64,000 nucleotides of DNA from Siphonodentalium dalli (lineage: Eukaryota; Mollusca; Scaphopoda; Gadilida; Siphonodentaliidae): contig CP136067.1 of the NCBI GenBank assembly GCA_032622095.1, forward strand, positions 77,900,705 through 77,964,704. Reading direction: 5' to 3'. The first letter of the stretch is position 1; every line of letters starts with the position of its first letter. Below, piece by piece: positions 46,317 to 58,919 of this stretch. A model generated the notes under the pieces. That model saw nothing but the letters and a program-made list of their open reading frames with translations, did not search any database and was not told the origin of the DNA. A program made the translations under genes and the position numbers.

Positions 46317-47222
46317 TCAACAACTCTGTCACATTAACAGCATTAATTTGGAAAATTCTTCTCGCGAATATACAACTTCCAGAATTTTTACAATGAGAAA
46401 TGATATTTGTCTCGAGAAATGATGACAACTAACCGTTCTGAGATCAGCACCTTGCTTTTAAGGAGTTTTGAAATTAATGATGCTTGAAAATGTCTGCCAT
46501 CTTATCTGTTGATATATTACTACTTTATCAGCTGAAGGAACATGTTGTCATTATAACCTCATCATTGGCACCCCCTGTCCAATGTTAGTTAACGACATTT
46601 GATACTGTGAGACAATAGATTAAGGATTCCTTCTAATTGGGATTGCAGCAGACATTACAAATTTTAGCACCATTTTCAATCAGGAAAATTCACCTGACCC
46701 AGGGTTAAAACACCCTTGTCTGAGCTCATTGTTTAAATAATTTTCCACTTAATTTTTCTGATTTTGGGACAAGTAGTAATTGTTCTTCAAAATTATGCCA
46801 AGTTTACTGACTAATGAACCCTCCACACTATTTATTTTTCAAAGTAAAGGCATTTTTTGTGTGAATCTGCAGCTGATTTGCATAGGGTTAAATGAAACCT
46901 GTGCATATCTGTTCCTGTGGAGAAATTAAATTCATGGGACACAACAGATGAAAGCCAAGTGAAAACCTGATCAAATGAATGTGGTATAACTTCTCATGCT
47001 TTATTAGATGCCTCATATTATTAAATTAAACTCAAATCCAACCTGCATTTTGGCTTTTTATTCTGAATGGGTGTATTATTGGGTGGGTTCCAATTAAAGG
47101 GTCACATGGCATTAAAAACACATTTTTTTTAAAACAACATCAGTTTAATAATTATAGGTATATATCAAGGTTCACAATGGGTTATGCACAAAAAATATGA
47201 AGAAAGGCCACATGGCCCTTTA
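46317..47222. other. Upstream non-coding part of the composite element
   Basis: No ORF of note. It presumably holds the transposase promoter and 5' UTR on the - strand. Two GYCACATGGC words (47099, 47208), the second preceded by AAAGG and followed by CCTTTA, lie near the inner edge of the right repeat. The interior therefore begins TAAAGG (43180) and ends CCTTTA (47222), in inverted orientation. Confidence 0.5.
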
Positions 47223-47679
47223 GGTTACACTGGTGTAAATACTATAGCCAGCTCCCCCTGCGGTTGCGGGAGGAGTATAGAGTTTCACAGTTAAAACACT
47301 CTGGGCTGTGATTGGTTGCATGAATTAAATGTAAACTGTTGACAAAAATTCAAGGAATCATTCTCCCACAAACTTCATTTGCCAAGAGGCCCATTCATTA
47401 AAGGTGAAGTCTGTTGTGGCTGTTTAGAAATTTTAAGTGTGATTGAAAAAATGACAATATTTTTTTAGTGCGGAACTGACCCTAGTCATGAAAAAACGAA
47501 AATTTGAAGTGGATTCCCTGCTAGACGGTGTTGATTTTTTTATTGGGAAAGTTTCCACAGATGTCAAGCTCACATAATCCGAAGGCAGTTTGAACAGTTT
47601 CCATTTGACCTCTGATGCAGATCAACAAACGTTAACATTGAAGCCTATGGGAAATATTTACACCAGTGTAACCTAAAGG
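47223..47679 (+). repeat. Right 457 bp direct repeat with inverted ends
   Basis: Identical to the left repeat. Here the inverted ends extend to 25 bp: CCTTTA (47217-47222) plus GGTTACACTGGTGTAAATA on the left, and TATTTACACCAGTGTAACC plus TAAAGG on the right (47655-47679). Palindromic TTACAC-2-GTGTAA sites are at 47225-47238 and 47658-47671. No direct target duplication flanks this copy (CACATGG on the left, CTGATGT on the right). Confidence 0.95.
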
Positions 47680-50440
47680 CTGATGTACAAATGTGGTGAA
47701 CACAATAGAGTTACTTCGCCTATACAGTGCCTCTTTTCACTTTAACCGAATGGCGTTTCGAGGAATTCTCGTTCCTTTGAGCAGCGGCTATATTTCCGAT
47801 GAGAGAAACATGGTTTCAATGAGCGAAATTTGTTCCACTCTATACGTCTGCATGGGGCAGAATCAAGTATTTTAGAACTCACTTACACTGTGATAACAGA
47901 CTATTGTTACATATATGTATCTCGTCATGATAGGAGTGTAATTCAGCCGGACACCCATTCACCGGGTTGGGGATATCATGAAGTCAACTATTATATAGCT
48001 GTATTTAACTATAACACTTGAATACTGGTATTGCAACTTTGTGAATTTAAAAAAAGGGATAATCCAAAATCATATTTCACAAAAACGGTTCAAAATCATT
48101 GTCGCGCTGAGTCGGTACCATGTTTTTTTAGTGACGAAATAACATATATCGAGCCATGTGAATGGTTGACAAGGAAGTAAATTAACTTTCAATTGGTCTA
48201 AATATTATTTGATAAAGGTGCGATGTAGTCGTCACGTTACTCCATTTAGAAAGGTATATGCCATTATCAAATACCATATTATTAAGCTCGTGCAAAGGGT
48301 TGTGAAACGAATTTATTTGAAGGCTGCTTTAGTTCAGATGCTGCAAGATTGCTAAGAGGCGATGTGGCTGCATGTGCACTGCGACTGCGGGATACGCGAT
48401 GCATATGCGTAGCCTCGTGCAGCAGCATCTGAAAGTTTCAGTAAAAGTATTTTGGTCTCTTGAAATAATATAGTGTCGATTTGTCCAGAATTCTTTTTTC
48501 TTCGATTGATAATATATTGTTTCTTCTGTGGATTGTGCAGTTTGGTGATAACTATTTTTTGGACATTGTTTACTTTCACGACATCTCGCAAATGCAGGCA
48601 TTCTTATCGGCCAATATTCTTACATCTGGAGTGGAGATGAGAAGGGCCGTACAATATATATCTTTATTTCCTCCTCGTGGGTAAGTAGATATTTACATGA
48701 GTTATAATACATATATATATAGTGTAACAAGATTGGTAACATCATTTCTGAGATAGTACATGCATTATCAGAATCATTTAGATAGACTAACTATCTGACA
48801 CACACAAGAGTACATGTTCATGTATTTATGAAAAACGCTGGAAAACATGATCTGAATTGGTGTTTGTGATATTACTTATATATGGTCTATCACTATGGGC
48901 CAAAACATGACCAAAACACATGGTATAACTCGTGGTTATAATCTGTGTCGCACAATCCACACGTCAAATTAGTTGCGTAAGTTGATTTGTTTTGAATAAC
49001 TGGATCATTTTAGATACAGGTTTCATTTCGCGTTAAACATAATCTAAACCGAAATACCAAGTACAAGCACGCATATATAGTCTCACGCACTTGTAACTGA
49101 ACATTGTGGATTGCAAAAACAAAATTCCCCTTTTTATATGTTTAAAAGATCCTATTCGAGTTGTGATGGCTGCCATCGAGATTTGCCGACAAACTGCATG
49201 CATAATTGGCTCTCCGAGAAAATATCTGTACTATTATCGAAACAATGTCGGTATCTTCTTCTCTATAATTGACCATGACCACAAACATCGTATCATTGTA
49301 CATGACACATTTACCGCATTTGAGTGGTCCTATTTCATGGGTAACCTGAAAATAAATTACCCGTTGGTTTATGCGAACAGCCGATAGAGTTATGCCTCTT
49401 GATTCATAAATACACCAGACTAATTGTTGAGTGCAAAATAAGACTGACTCTTGTCTGCTTTCGACAATGGATTAACATCTATACACGTTGGAATTTTCGA
49501 ATGAAAGGCGGTAAATGTGCGGCTATTTAACGAACTAGTTTATATGTGTTGTCCTATTCTGGTTATACATGTAATGAATGTCATTCAAGACCAGCAATAT
49601 TAAGGACATGAATGGTCTTGGTTGTAGTTTATAATTGAGAAATAAAAGAAAACAAATTAAGAAAATTTCCTCAAGAACATACTAATAGTATAGTATAATG
49701 ATAGTATGAATGCGGAGATTTTTGTTTGGAGAGTATTCACGGTGACCCAGTCAACACCGAAATCTTGAGTGGCGAGGATTAGAATGCGCTATACCTTTAC
49801 GTTGTAAAGATCATGGTGGCAGTTTTAACCAAAGTTTTTAGTTGGGTCTCCCCGGTGTAGAGTGTGTTGCTTATCGCACACTCTTTACGTGCTGTACTGT
49901 AACATAATTTGGCCTTTGTTTACATAGCACAGCCTACGAACTTGCCAACATACCATTTACGCGACAGTTATGATTGGTATAAGAGCAAAATATGTCTATA
50001 TTTTATTATACTTTGTTTATGGCGGTTTTAACGGATGTGACTATATGTTAACAGCAATACCATCCCCATCCGTGCCTTTAAATGGATTGATAGATATTGG
50101 TTTACTATGGACCTAATACCTTTAAAATGCCATAGATTGATCCCGAACCTATAGCATGTCCATTGCACCAATGTATTCCTAAATATAAGAAAGAATGGGA
50201 AACCAGATTACTCTCTGCGCGCATTGGCCAAGTGTGTCATGACCAAACCAAAACGTTCTGACCATGCTGTAATGCCGAGCGACGTACTTTGTCCTTTAAC
50301 AAACGTATCGCTATATATAACTAGCTGAAACAGACTTCCGCGAACCCTTATTCGGCATCGGATGGGCCGCAGGCCCCTTTGTGCTTGGGCGGCCTGACAG
50401 ATATATCCCATTCTTGTATATATAGGCATAATATTTATTA
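47680..50440. other. No recognised feature
   Basis: About 2.8 kb of A+T-rich DNA. Frames of 60-93 codons (for example 48329-48601 on the - strand and 49106-49387 on the + strand) resemble nothing known. Confidence 0.45.
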
Positions 50441-50451
50441 TATGCTATACT

Positions 50452-50735
50452 ACAATATATCCTCGTGCAGATATGTTCACATTGAACATATTGACATCAG
50501 TTCATACTGGACTTATTTGATCCTGGAATAATCCCACAGTGGACTCAAACCCTTTATTCCGTTGGATGGCGCGGGCCACCGTGAAAACACATACATATAT
50601 ATAAAGAGCGTTCATCTGGTGCGGCAACATATTATCGTGCAAATAGGTTCATATTGGACCTAAATGTTCACAGAGGTTCATTTTTGACTTATTTGATTCT
50701 GAAATAGGCCCAAAGTGAGCTTATTTAAAAAAAAA
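50452..50735 (-). repeat. Inverted member(s) of the GAGGATATGTTGC repeat family
   Basis: Two ends related to GCAACATATCCTCGTGCAAATA occur at 50452-50473 and 50624-50645. Between them GGCGCGGGCCACCGTGAAAACA and ATAAAGAGCGT match, on the - strand, the ACGCTCTTT...GTGTTT..GTGGCCCGCGCC line of 22440-22480. Repeated GGTTCATATTGGACCTA-like words flank them. Confidence 0.55.
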
Positions 50736-50749
50736 ATGTGTTTAATTTT

Positions 50750-50935
50750 TTTTTGTATATCAAAATATTTAAAACTAACGCTATTATAACCTCCACTGTG
50801 TTGCCCCGGGTCACTCCACCAAATTTGGTTGAAATCGACCTGCATTCTGGGAGAAAAATCCGGACAGACAGACGGAAGGACAGAGAGTCAGACAGATCTT
50901 ACTCTATTATTATATCATTAACGATGCTTAATTGA
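50750..50935 (+). repeat. Dispersed repeat, member of an inverted pair
   Basis: TATAACCTCCACTGTGTTGC, CACCAAATTTGGTTGAAATC, CCGGACAGACAGACGGAAGG and CAGATCTTACTCTATTATTA match the - strand of 52066-52200 in order. A CAGA-type simple run lies in both. Confidence 0.75.
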
Positions 50936-52060
50936 AGTGGCGCGCTTGTTTTTAATTTAGTTTTTTTTATTTACATGTTCACTGGTTTTCTTAACAAGCC
51001 GCTGTGATGTCCCATATTATACAGAGCTAGCCAAAGTCGCCTTCGTAAGGCCAAGTTGACAAAAAATAAATAGTGGTAATAGTCCCAGGGTTCTCGGTGC
51101 TGAAGTGTTTACATGCCCACGCGATATAGCTTAATAATCGTATATCACAATGGAAATGCAGTCGTCCACGACCAATGCATATTGTCAGTTTTAGAGTGTA
51201 ATTGTCCGCATATTCTTGTGTTGTCTCCAAGTTTAAAGAGGATTATAATCGGTTCGATATACGCCTGAACATAATTGGCATTAACTCAGCTTTAAAAATG
51301 AAGAGGAACAATTTGGGACAGTGTTGCGTTATATATACATTGTAACTGCAATTAATACTTCGAGTCCCAGATCGAGCAGCGTCGTTCCAATTGAACTTCA
51401 AAACGTTTCTAAAGTGATAATTTATTCTCAATTTGGTGGTATTGCTATACAGATGTATCTGGTCGGAAAATTCACATGTTTCTATCAAATTAAAACGTTC
51501 CCACGTATACGCCAGTAAGGGTACTCGAAAAAAAGACAAATATCTTTCGACCATGAACTCCCGAGTCCTCGAGATTTCTGTCTATTCTCGTATTCATTGT
51601 TGACTCACCATGTGACACAGCCTATATACGGGTGTGCGATTTTTTATTCTGGATTGGCACCGTCCTCTAAAATCGGTGGTCCCGACGGAGACGACATGAC
51701 AAGACTTGTCGTGGATTGTGCAGTCTTCTCTGGAAATCCAAACTGACGTGAATGACGTCAGAAATCTTGTCATGACGTCTTCGTTTGTTTTTATTAAGCT
51801 AACCAACGAACTTGGTCTAAATGAAACTAATACAGGCCTAAATCACATGGGAATTCTTCTTAAGTTGTGAAGTAGCTAACTTAATTTTAATCGCGATAGT
51901 CCATTCCCGATTCCGCGCTTTGGTAATTTCAGCAGAGTTGCTAACAGGAAGTCACGGGACAATTTCTCCAAAATCCATATCCACGATCTTTAAAAAATCA
52001 CTGATGGAATATATATATGACGTCATTCACCTGCGCCTAAGGTATAAACAACCACGCGCT
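50936..52060. other. No recognised feature
   Basis: Spacer between the two inverted repeat copies. The frames at 51243-51554 and 51594-51806 on the - strand are unrecognised. Confidence 0.4.
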
Positions 52061-52065
52061 ATCAT

Positions 52066-52200
52066 AGAGTAAGATCTGTCTGTCTGTCTGTCTGTCCGTC
52101 GGTCAGTCCTGAGTTTTCCTCTCAGACCCTAGACAGATTTCAACTAAATTTGGTGTGGTGACTCAGGGTACCCTGGCGGAGGTTATAACGCCGTTTTCAA
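52066..52200 (-). repeat. Dispersed repeat, inverted partner of 50750-50935
   Basis: TAGAGTAAGATCTG, then (TCTG)n, the complement of GATTTCAACTAAATTTGGTG, GTGACTCAGGGTACC and GGAGGTTATAACG are the reverse-complement series of the copy 1.3 kb upstream. Confidence 0.75.
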
Positions 52201-55200
52201 AATTTTGGTTAAAAAATTATATAAAAAACCAAACTATTTAAATTATCAAAATGTGCACGAAGCGCACAATCGACCGCATCTGTTTAAGGTCAAAATGTAA
52301 TGCACAAAGGGGCCTCATAATTTTAGTAAGACACTCCCGTATTATCGGCACGCGCATTGACGCAAGAGCTTAGTGCAATGATGTCGATATCAACGCCGGA
52401 ACTTTATTATGTTTATTAGATTATGATTTAGATTATGATATTCGATTTGTGTTGGGTTATTTATTTATGACTACATGTGAGATAAACATGGGTGATAAGT
52501 GTGGTTTAATAATTTTGTTAACACGAAGAGACCCATTTAAAATGGAACTATATATATTTATTCTTGAAAGTGTCTTTACTTCGTCTTTGGATGTGATAAG
52601 GAAATATAAAATCAATATAAATGATTTTAACCCAGCCGTTATGAGATCGTTTTTCCTTGCTAAAATGTGATTATGTGATAAAATGGATCTCAAATTTGTC
52701 GCAATTAGATACGAAATTTATTAACCTCGTCCAAATCATAATAAATAATCGCACACCCATGTCATATATATAATTATGCGCCAAATGTTGATTCACATAT
52801 AGGAGAGCATATAGGACATGATTTTGTCGACGGCTCGAAAGTATATGTACTGCAGGGTATCTCAAAACTAGAGGCTTTCTGATAATCTCGTACTGGCCTA
52901 GTAATTAACACCAAGTATATCCTCAATATAGCTATTTGCGACATGTGCAAGTCACGTGTTACATGTCGGACATCTGAACAAATCACCGTATACGGGTAGT
53001 CGCGTTGTCGATGGATTTTTCGTTGGCAATGATAGCAACAACGTTTCAAGTTGCACCTGTGCGTATGTTCGATATAGTATGTGAAAAGTACGTCGCACAC
53101 AGCCGTGTTCAATTTCCATTTACGCCCAACACGAAGATGCCCTTCGAGGTGTTGAACTTTCCTCATCAAGTTTTACAGCGCCCACCACCGAAGGTTTCTC
53201 ACACATGACGAGTTTGTGTTATATTCCCCTCTGACACACATTTCACGCCGTGATCCACAGATATTAATCAGAACTAACTTTGAAACGGGACATAAATCCT
53301 TATCCCCACCAGGGGTCGCTCCGGTTGTCTCAGCATGGTGCTTCCTGGAAGTCAGGTCCTCTAATTACCAGAGCCTAACAATCCATCATGCATATCCAGA
53401 TTAAAATGCTGATCCATTATTGTTCTCAAAGAATGTCATATTAAACTAATTTATGGTCGATTTTTGCGTTTTATAGGAAAGTTTGTATTCATTGAGGACA
53501 TTTTACTCAAGTTTATGATCGTGCGTCGCAGTTTGATTAGCCAATAATCGATAAATTAGAATTAAGACGCTAGGTATGTCAACGATCGAACGGTGTATAT
53601 AGATACATAAGCCGACACCGAACCATGTGCCATTATATGTATACGGGCCACGATAGTGGGAGTTTTTGCTGTGAAGGGACGCATTTTAGCTTAGTGATCG
53701 CTTTAAACAACAGACAGTATATTGCAAAACATACATTTCCCGCTTATAGATAGAGTTTGAATTTGATGAGAAACTTCTTTCACCGAGCAACTGTTCTGGA
53801 ATATACATGGCGACTTATATTCAATGGCATGGTTTATTCTGACAAAATGTCCTACCTATATATAAATATATATATAAAGTTAGTTATTTCTGTAGATGAA
53901 TCGCCGATAAAGTTCTTCGACCATTGTCAACAGCTTATTTACATTAGTTTGTGATATTCTTGCAAGGAGATAAAAACTGTTAAATGAGTTTATAAAAGCC
54001 TATGCAATTATAACATATAGGGTTATAAAATTACGGGGGGGGGGGGGGGGGTAGCCAAGAAGTTAAAATTTCCTTTGACAATCTCGTAAAACATTATAGC
54101 AAATCAGGCTGCGATCATGTTCTTGGTGATTCGAACACACGAGAACGGGTCTAGATTATCACTCACCGAATTCGGGGACTAAGAATCTCGACCTGTGAAC
54201 ATGACGTCACGGTGTTTTCCGTCACCGGTCTTGGTAACCATGACTGTCGTTCGCGAACACAGAAGAGCGCGGATTCGAATACACCACAGGTATAGTCGCA
54301 ATGGCGAGTCTACCTATACGTCAACGCTATAATCGCTTTCAGTAACATGCATATATTTGGATGCTACAATCGTATACATGACAGCAACATTCAAGCAAAT
54401 GGTTATATAATATAAACTGAGATGCATTGTGGTCATTCGCAATGTTTACTCATATTACTATATGTTTGCAAGTTAATACTCATTGGTGATTGACCCACAT
54501 TTTGTCCATGGCATAGAGATATTATATGGATAACCCTTGTCTCTTCCACTATTCAAGATGTTGATTGACGAAATGTGATACTTTGGAGAATAATTTGACT
54601 CAATCTCTGCAAATGACGGAATCCCCAAACCACCACTTATTTGTTATATAATTGCAGTCACTAACTGCATGGGTTATACACGTGTGTGAATCTATTAAGA
54701 TATTATATATGCAGCTTAGAGCCTCGGATTTCAAAATGCTCAAATTTTGGGAAGGAAATTCGAATTGCACACATAACACTTTCCAACTATTCTGCAGAAT
54801 CCCATAGTTTAATAAAATAGAAATATAACAATCGATTTGGTAAACATGAAGTATAGTTGATATCCAAATGGTATAGAGGGCGGATGTGAGTTGCAATAAT
54901 TGTGTCTCCAAACATTGTAAAATATATTACAATAAAATGTGTTTGAAAACAAATCCAAATCTTGAAATTCAGTCAACAACACATTCCGGAATGCGTTAGC
55001 GGTATTTGTGATATTTTTGCAGACGACACGAAATTTATTGACAATCTGCGAGTCATTAGCGCGCACCGCGTGTATATATACTGTTCTCCAAATTATTGAA
55101 AGCTGTGGTCCCATGTGCATATTATTTATAGATAATTTATTTTTCCGGTTTAAAAGTCGAACTGCGCGACCAGGAAGCCGAGTCCGATAAAAGGTGTAGT

Positions 55201-55500
55201 TGGGAATTTCAATTTCGTTTATTCCTATACATTATTATGTCAATAATGTTGATTTTTGGTTTGTGACAAGCTATGTCAATTGCCAATAAAAGAAATTTAA
55301 AAGATAATTTTTAAGTCTTAAATTTCAACTTTTATAGATATTTTTCGTTCTGCAGCCCACTGATGGTTGTGGTCGGAGACGGCCGAGTCGGCCGTCGGTT
55401 CGTTAATTAGGTGCTGGTTGTTATCGTTATTTTAACGGAATTCTGAGTTAGTCATTCGCGAAACCAATATATTTTATATTCTATAATTACAATCATGGGT
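52201..55500. other. No recognised gene
   Basis: Intergenic-looking. A G17 run lies at 54035-54051. Overlapping frames on both strands (for example 52774-53169 on the - strand) carry no recognisable domain. Confidence 0.4.
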
Positions 55501-58500
55501 ATATAATATATGATCTTGAGCGCGTTACCATTTCTGACTATGGTTTTGTTGTTGATATTCAGCAGGACATCAATGCTGGCTGTGGCTGGTCTTTCGATAC
55601 AGGCCAGTTTGTGTGGAAAAGATCGATGAGTTTACCTAATACCCAAAATTTAAGTTTGACATACATATAACATAATTCCGCAAAAAAAGCTTATAAGATT
55701 CGTGCATTATCAACCAAACGTACATTAACCTAGATATTAACCAGGTTCAGTACTATCATATATGAGTATGATGATTGTAGCTTGTAGCGTGTGTTGTCAT
55801 TGCCAAAGGAGGTTACCTGACTTAATTTCTCATACACGTACACGGTCAAACGGTTTAGAAGTTTTATGAACAACGTTTAACAATCCAATCTGATTTTATA
55901 CCAGACGAGATATCAATGTTGTGCATGCAGATATCTGAATTTGATTGAAGCCAATGAAGCATATCGCTGGTCGCATTGTGGTCGCTTGTTCTTACCTACA
56001 GACTATTAATTACAAATTTCGCTAGACGTTGGCCTATATGTATAAACGTGTATGTTTGGCCATGTGCGCATCTACATAGCAACACTGTAGAACATGCTTA
56101 TTTATGCATTCAGGAGGCTTTACGTGAGTATGGTTCGGTCGATATTCGAATACTCTAACACATCATAGAACCCTCACATAAATTACCAGTGTGTATGTTT
56201 GGAGACAATAAAAAAAGTGCTACATGCAAAAATGCCCCCCCCCCCCCCCAGCTGAGGAATCTTGAATACAAGGAACGTCCAATAAAACTGAACCTTATGG
56301 ACCCCATAGCGACATATATATATTTACAAAACTTTTACAATGTAAATACAGAACATTTTCCCCCGTATATCGCAGTATATTCCAGCAAGGACATTGCAAA
56401 TATGTTTATCACAACGAGTCGTACTGCATTGGAATTCCTTACCAAAATCATTGACTCATACTTCAGTGCTTTCATGCTCAAGTATGAGTATGATGACAGC
56501 TAACTCAGACTATTCTAATTATCAATCTCTCATTTCTACCTCTAATCTGCATTACAATGTATCGGAACTAAATATGATTTGATGGTGACGACGATGATGA
56601 TGATGAAATCATTTATATTTTAACACAAATCATTCCATCCTTAAGTTAAACACAGCTCCTTATCCGTTGGGACATTCCGGTGTTAAAAATGAGTCGAAAG
56701 TTATATAATTGCTATACCACCAAACTGACTTCTCTAAATCAGACATATGATATATTATGTCATAGAAGTAATGCAGTTATTTACCAGTTTGAGTGAAATA
56801 AGAGTACGAGAGCGAAAAATTGACATGGATAGAAATGGCTGTCAAAATGGCCGCAACTCCAAGAATTACCACGAAAGCAACAGAATGGATAACCATCTTG
56901 GACTGAAGAATTGATATGTCATTGCAACCTAAGACAAACCTAATGATTTACCTCTATAAAGTTGTGATATTTTTGTTTAGAATACCTCCAACAGTCAGGC
57001 CAACAATTATAATCATCCGAATTAATGTTTCGTCAGACCGTGTGTCATAGTTACATTCGGAAAAAAATTATTAATTATTGAAGTGCATATACTTGCGGTA
57101 TAAATACTATTATTATACTGTAATGGAACACTAATTTCTGAAATGAATTAGCACCCCATCTCACCAGATCAAAGAGATGGTATATATACATCGTGAATCA
57201 TATTTAAAACTTTTTTAGTGGACAACTTTGTTCAAAACTTTCAATCGACATTTTACAACTCGAATATGCTACCTTTCAAGCACATTATTTGTTTCCAGTA
57301 TATATGCCATGTGGTTTGAAGATACCTTAGCAATGCCACCGACATATATGTGCTGAATATCAGGTGATCAACTTTTAAAGCTGTCATTTCAGCGTTGCCC
57401 ATTCATTCAATGTTGCTAGTTATGGTTGTGTGTACAGCAGGTATATGTGACATTAGGGTAATTGAAAATGGTCAGTGACATACTCCTTTGTGTTTTGAAA
57501 ATAAATGCGTTCATAACGAACCAAAGCCGGACGCTTTGGGTCGTATATAGACTATATCTGATTTTGTGACATCACCAATTATTATCTAATAGACACTGCT
57601 GTTTTGAATTTTTGCGAGCACTTTTGTCGCACAGTAGATCGGTGGGCTTAAAGCATTAATGTCGTAATCAGAAATAAACGTGTGCGTTCATTCGTAGTCG
57701 CGGTTTACATTTTATTGAGAACATAATTATAACATATTATGGACTGTCAAATATTTGCATTGGAGTTGCCTAAAATATAAATGTCGCGTGCAATGGGAAA
57801 ATCGCAATCACTCTGGCTGGGCTGGAGACAATACTGGAATCGAAATCGAAATTCGTGATGCAAGCAAACGTTATTATATCGCGTTTAAATTATCCTAATA
57901 TTACGTAGTACATTCGTGAATCTGATAATCCTCAGATGTCCTTTTATTTTGATGAATCGACAAGAAACACATACTTATGAACAAAGCAGAAAATACATTC
58001 AGGTTATCGCAAATTCGGTCAATGGTGAAAGCTACACGATGAAGTTGTTCGTCGAGTTTCGTTGAAAACGACATGATGGCATTCTATGAATGAAATGAAC
58101 ATGATGAAATCGACAAGCTTCTTCGTATAGTACACATCTCAATCGGATTGCGCACACAGCGTCAATAATGTAATGTTTAATTTCAGTAAAATACTCCCCT
58201 CTAGACAACAACCAACAGTCTTGACTTTTGAATACTTTCAGTTTGATGTTGGTAGTTTATATTCTTTATAATAATTACAAATATTACTAATATAATTAGT
58301 ACAAAAGGAACGGCTTTTAAAAGTTTTTTTTATTTAGGTGAGCTCGTAGTCTGTTTGCATTGTGAATCTCTAATCTCTCACATGCCTTGATGTATGATAT
58401 GATTGACCTAATTTATACACGAAATTGCTATAGGACCCACTCTGTCTGTGAACCCTTGTGCATGTATGGAGTGTAATATATCATAATCACACCACGATAT

Positions 58501-58826
58501 AAGGTCTAAGTTAATCTTATTTGATGGAAATACGTATCTGTGAAGTTATTTTATGGGATTCAAAAATACACAGATATATCCTAGCTTACGCGTGTTTTAG
58601 TTGTGGTTCGTTAATTACGCAAGCGTATGGTCATATTAGTACTATATGCTATTTTTTTAGTACTATATGCTACCACGCATTCTTGTGATAAAAATTAAAT
58701 ATTCGGGTTTCATCACTTGATCGCAGGCAACTATTGTCTAATATACATGTACTAGCTTCAAATTTCACCCAGTACTATATGCATATCTCATATATAGAGG
58801 ATCTACAACGAGTCCCAAGTTTATAG
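55501..58826. other. No recognised gene
   Basis: A C14 run (about 56236), a short GATGATGATG stretch (56590) and a small AGTACTATATGC duplication (58638, 58660, with a partial copy at 58771) are the only structures. The 104-codon frame 56189-56503 passes through the C run and is not called. Confidence 0.4.
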
Positions 58827-58919
58827 CGGAATTTACAAAACTCGTCCAGTAAATTAGGTCTAGACCGAGCCTTTGGCGAGGTCCAGACCTAATTTACTGG
58901 ACGAGTTTTGTAAATTCCG
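58827..58919. repeat. 93 bp near-perfect hairpin
   Basis: The arm 58827-58866 (CGGAATTTACAAAACTCGTC...GGTCTAGACC) pairs with 58881-58919 with one clear mismatch, around a ~14-base loop. The 64-codon frame starting in the loop (58873-59067) is not recognised. Confidence 0.9.

Larger units (their letters stand above)
42729..47679. mobile_element. Composite transposon: HNH nuclease + Mutator-like transposase between identical direct repeats
   Basis: A 4951 bp unit. The outer 457 bp (42729-43185 and 47223-47679) are identical direct repeats, each bounded by its own inverted ends. The interior holds two convergent intact genes: an I-PpoI-like endonuclease on the + strand and a spliced Mutator-like DDE transposase on the - strand. 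The architecture recalls a bacterial composite transposon (two terminal-inverted-repeat units plus cargo), or an LTR-like arrangement whose LTRs have inverted ends. No target duplication is clear at the outer edges: the left flank reads GTGTCTAGT, the right TAAAGGCTG. Identity of the repeats and intact frames imply a recent origin or recent homogenisation. Confidence 0.75.

Noticed and set aside
42729-47679. LTR retrotransposon interpretation of the identical direct repeats
   Set aside because: No TG..CA ends, primer-binding site, polypurine tract, gag, protease, integrase or reverse transcriptase lies between them; the cargo is a DDE transposase and an HNH nuclease.
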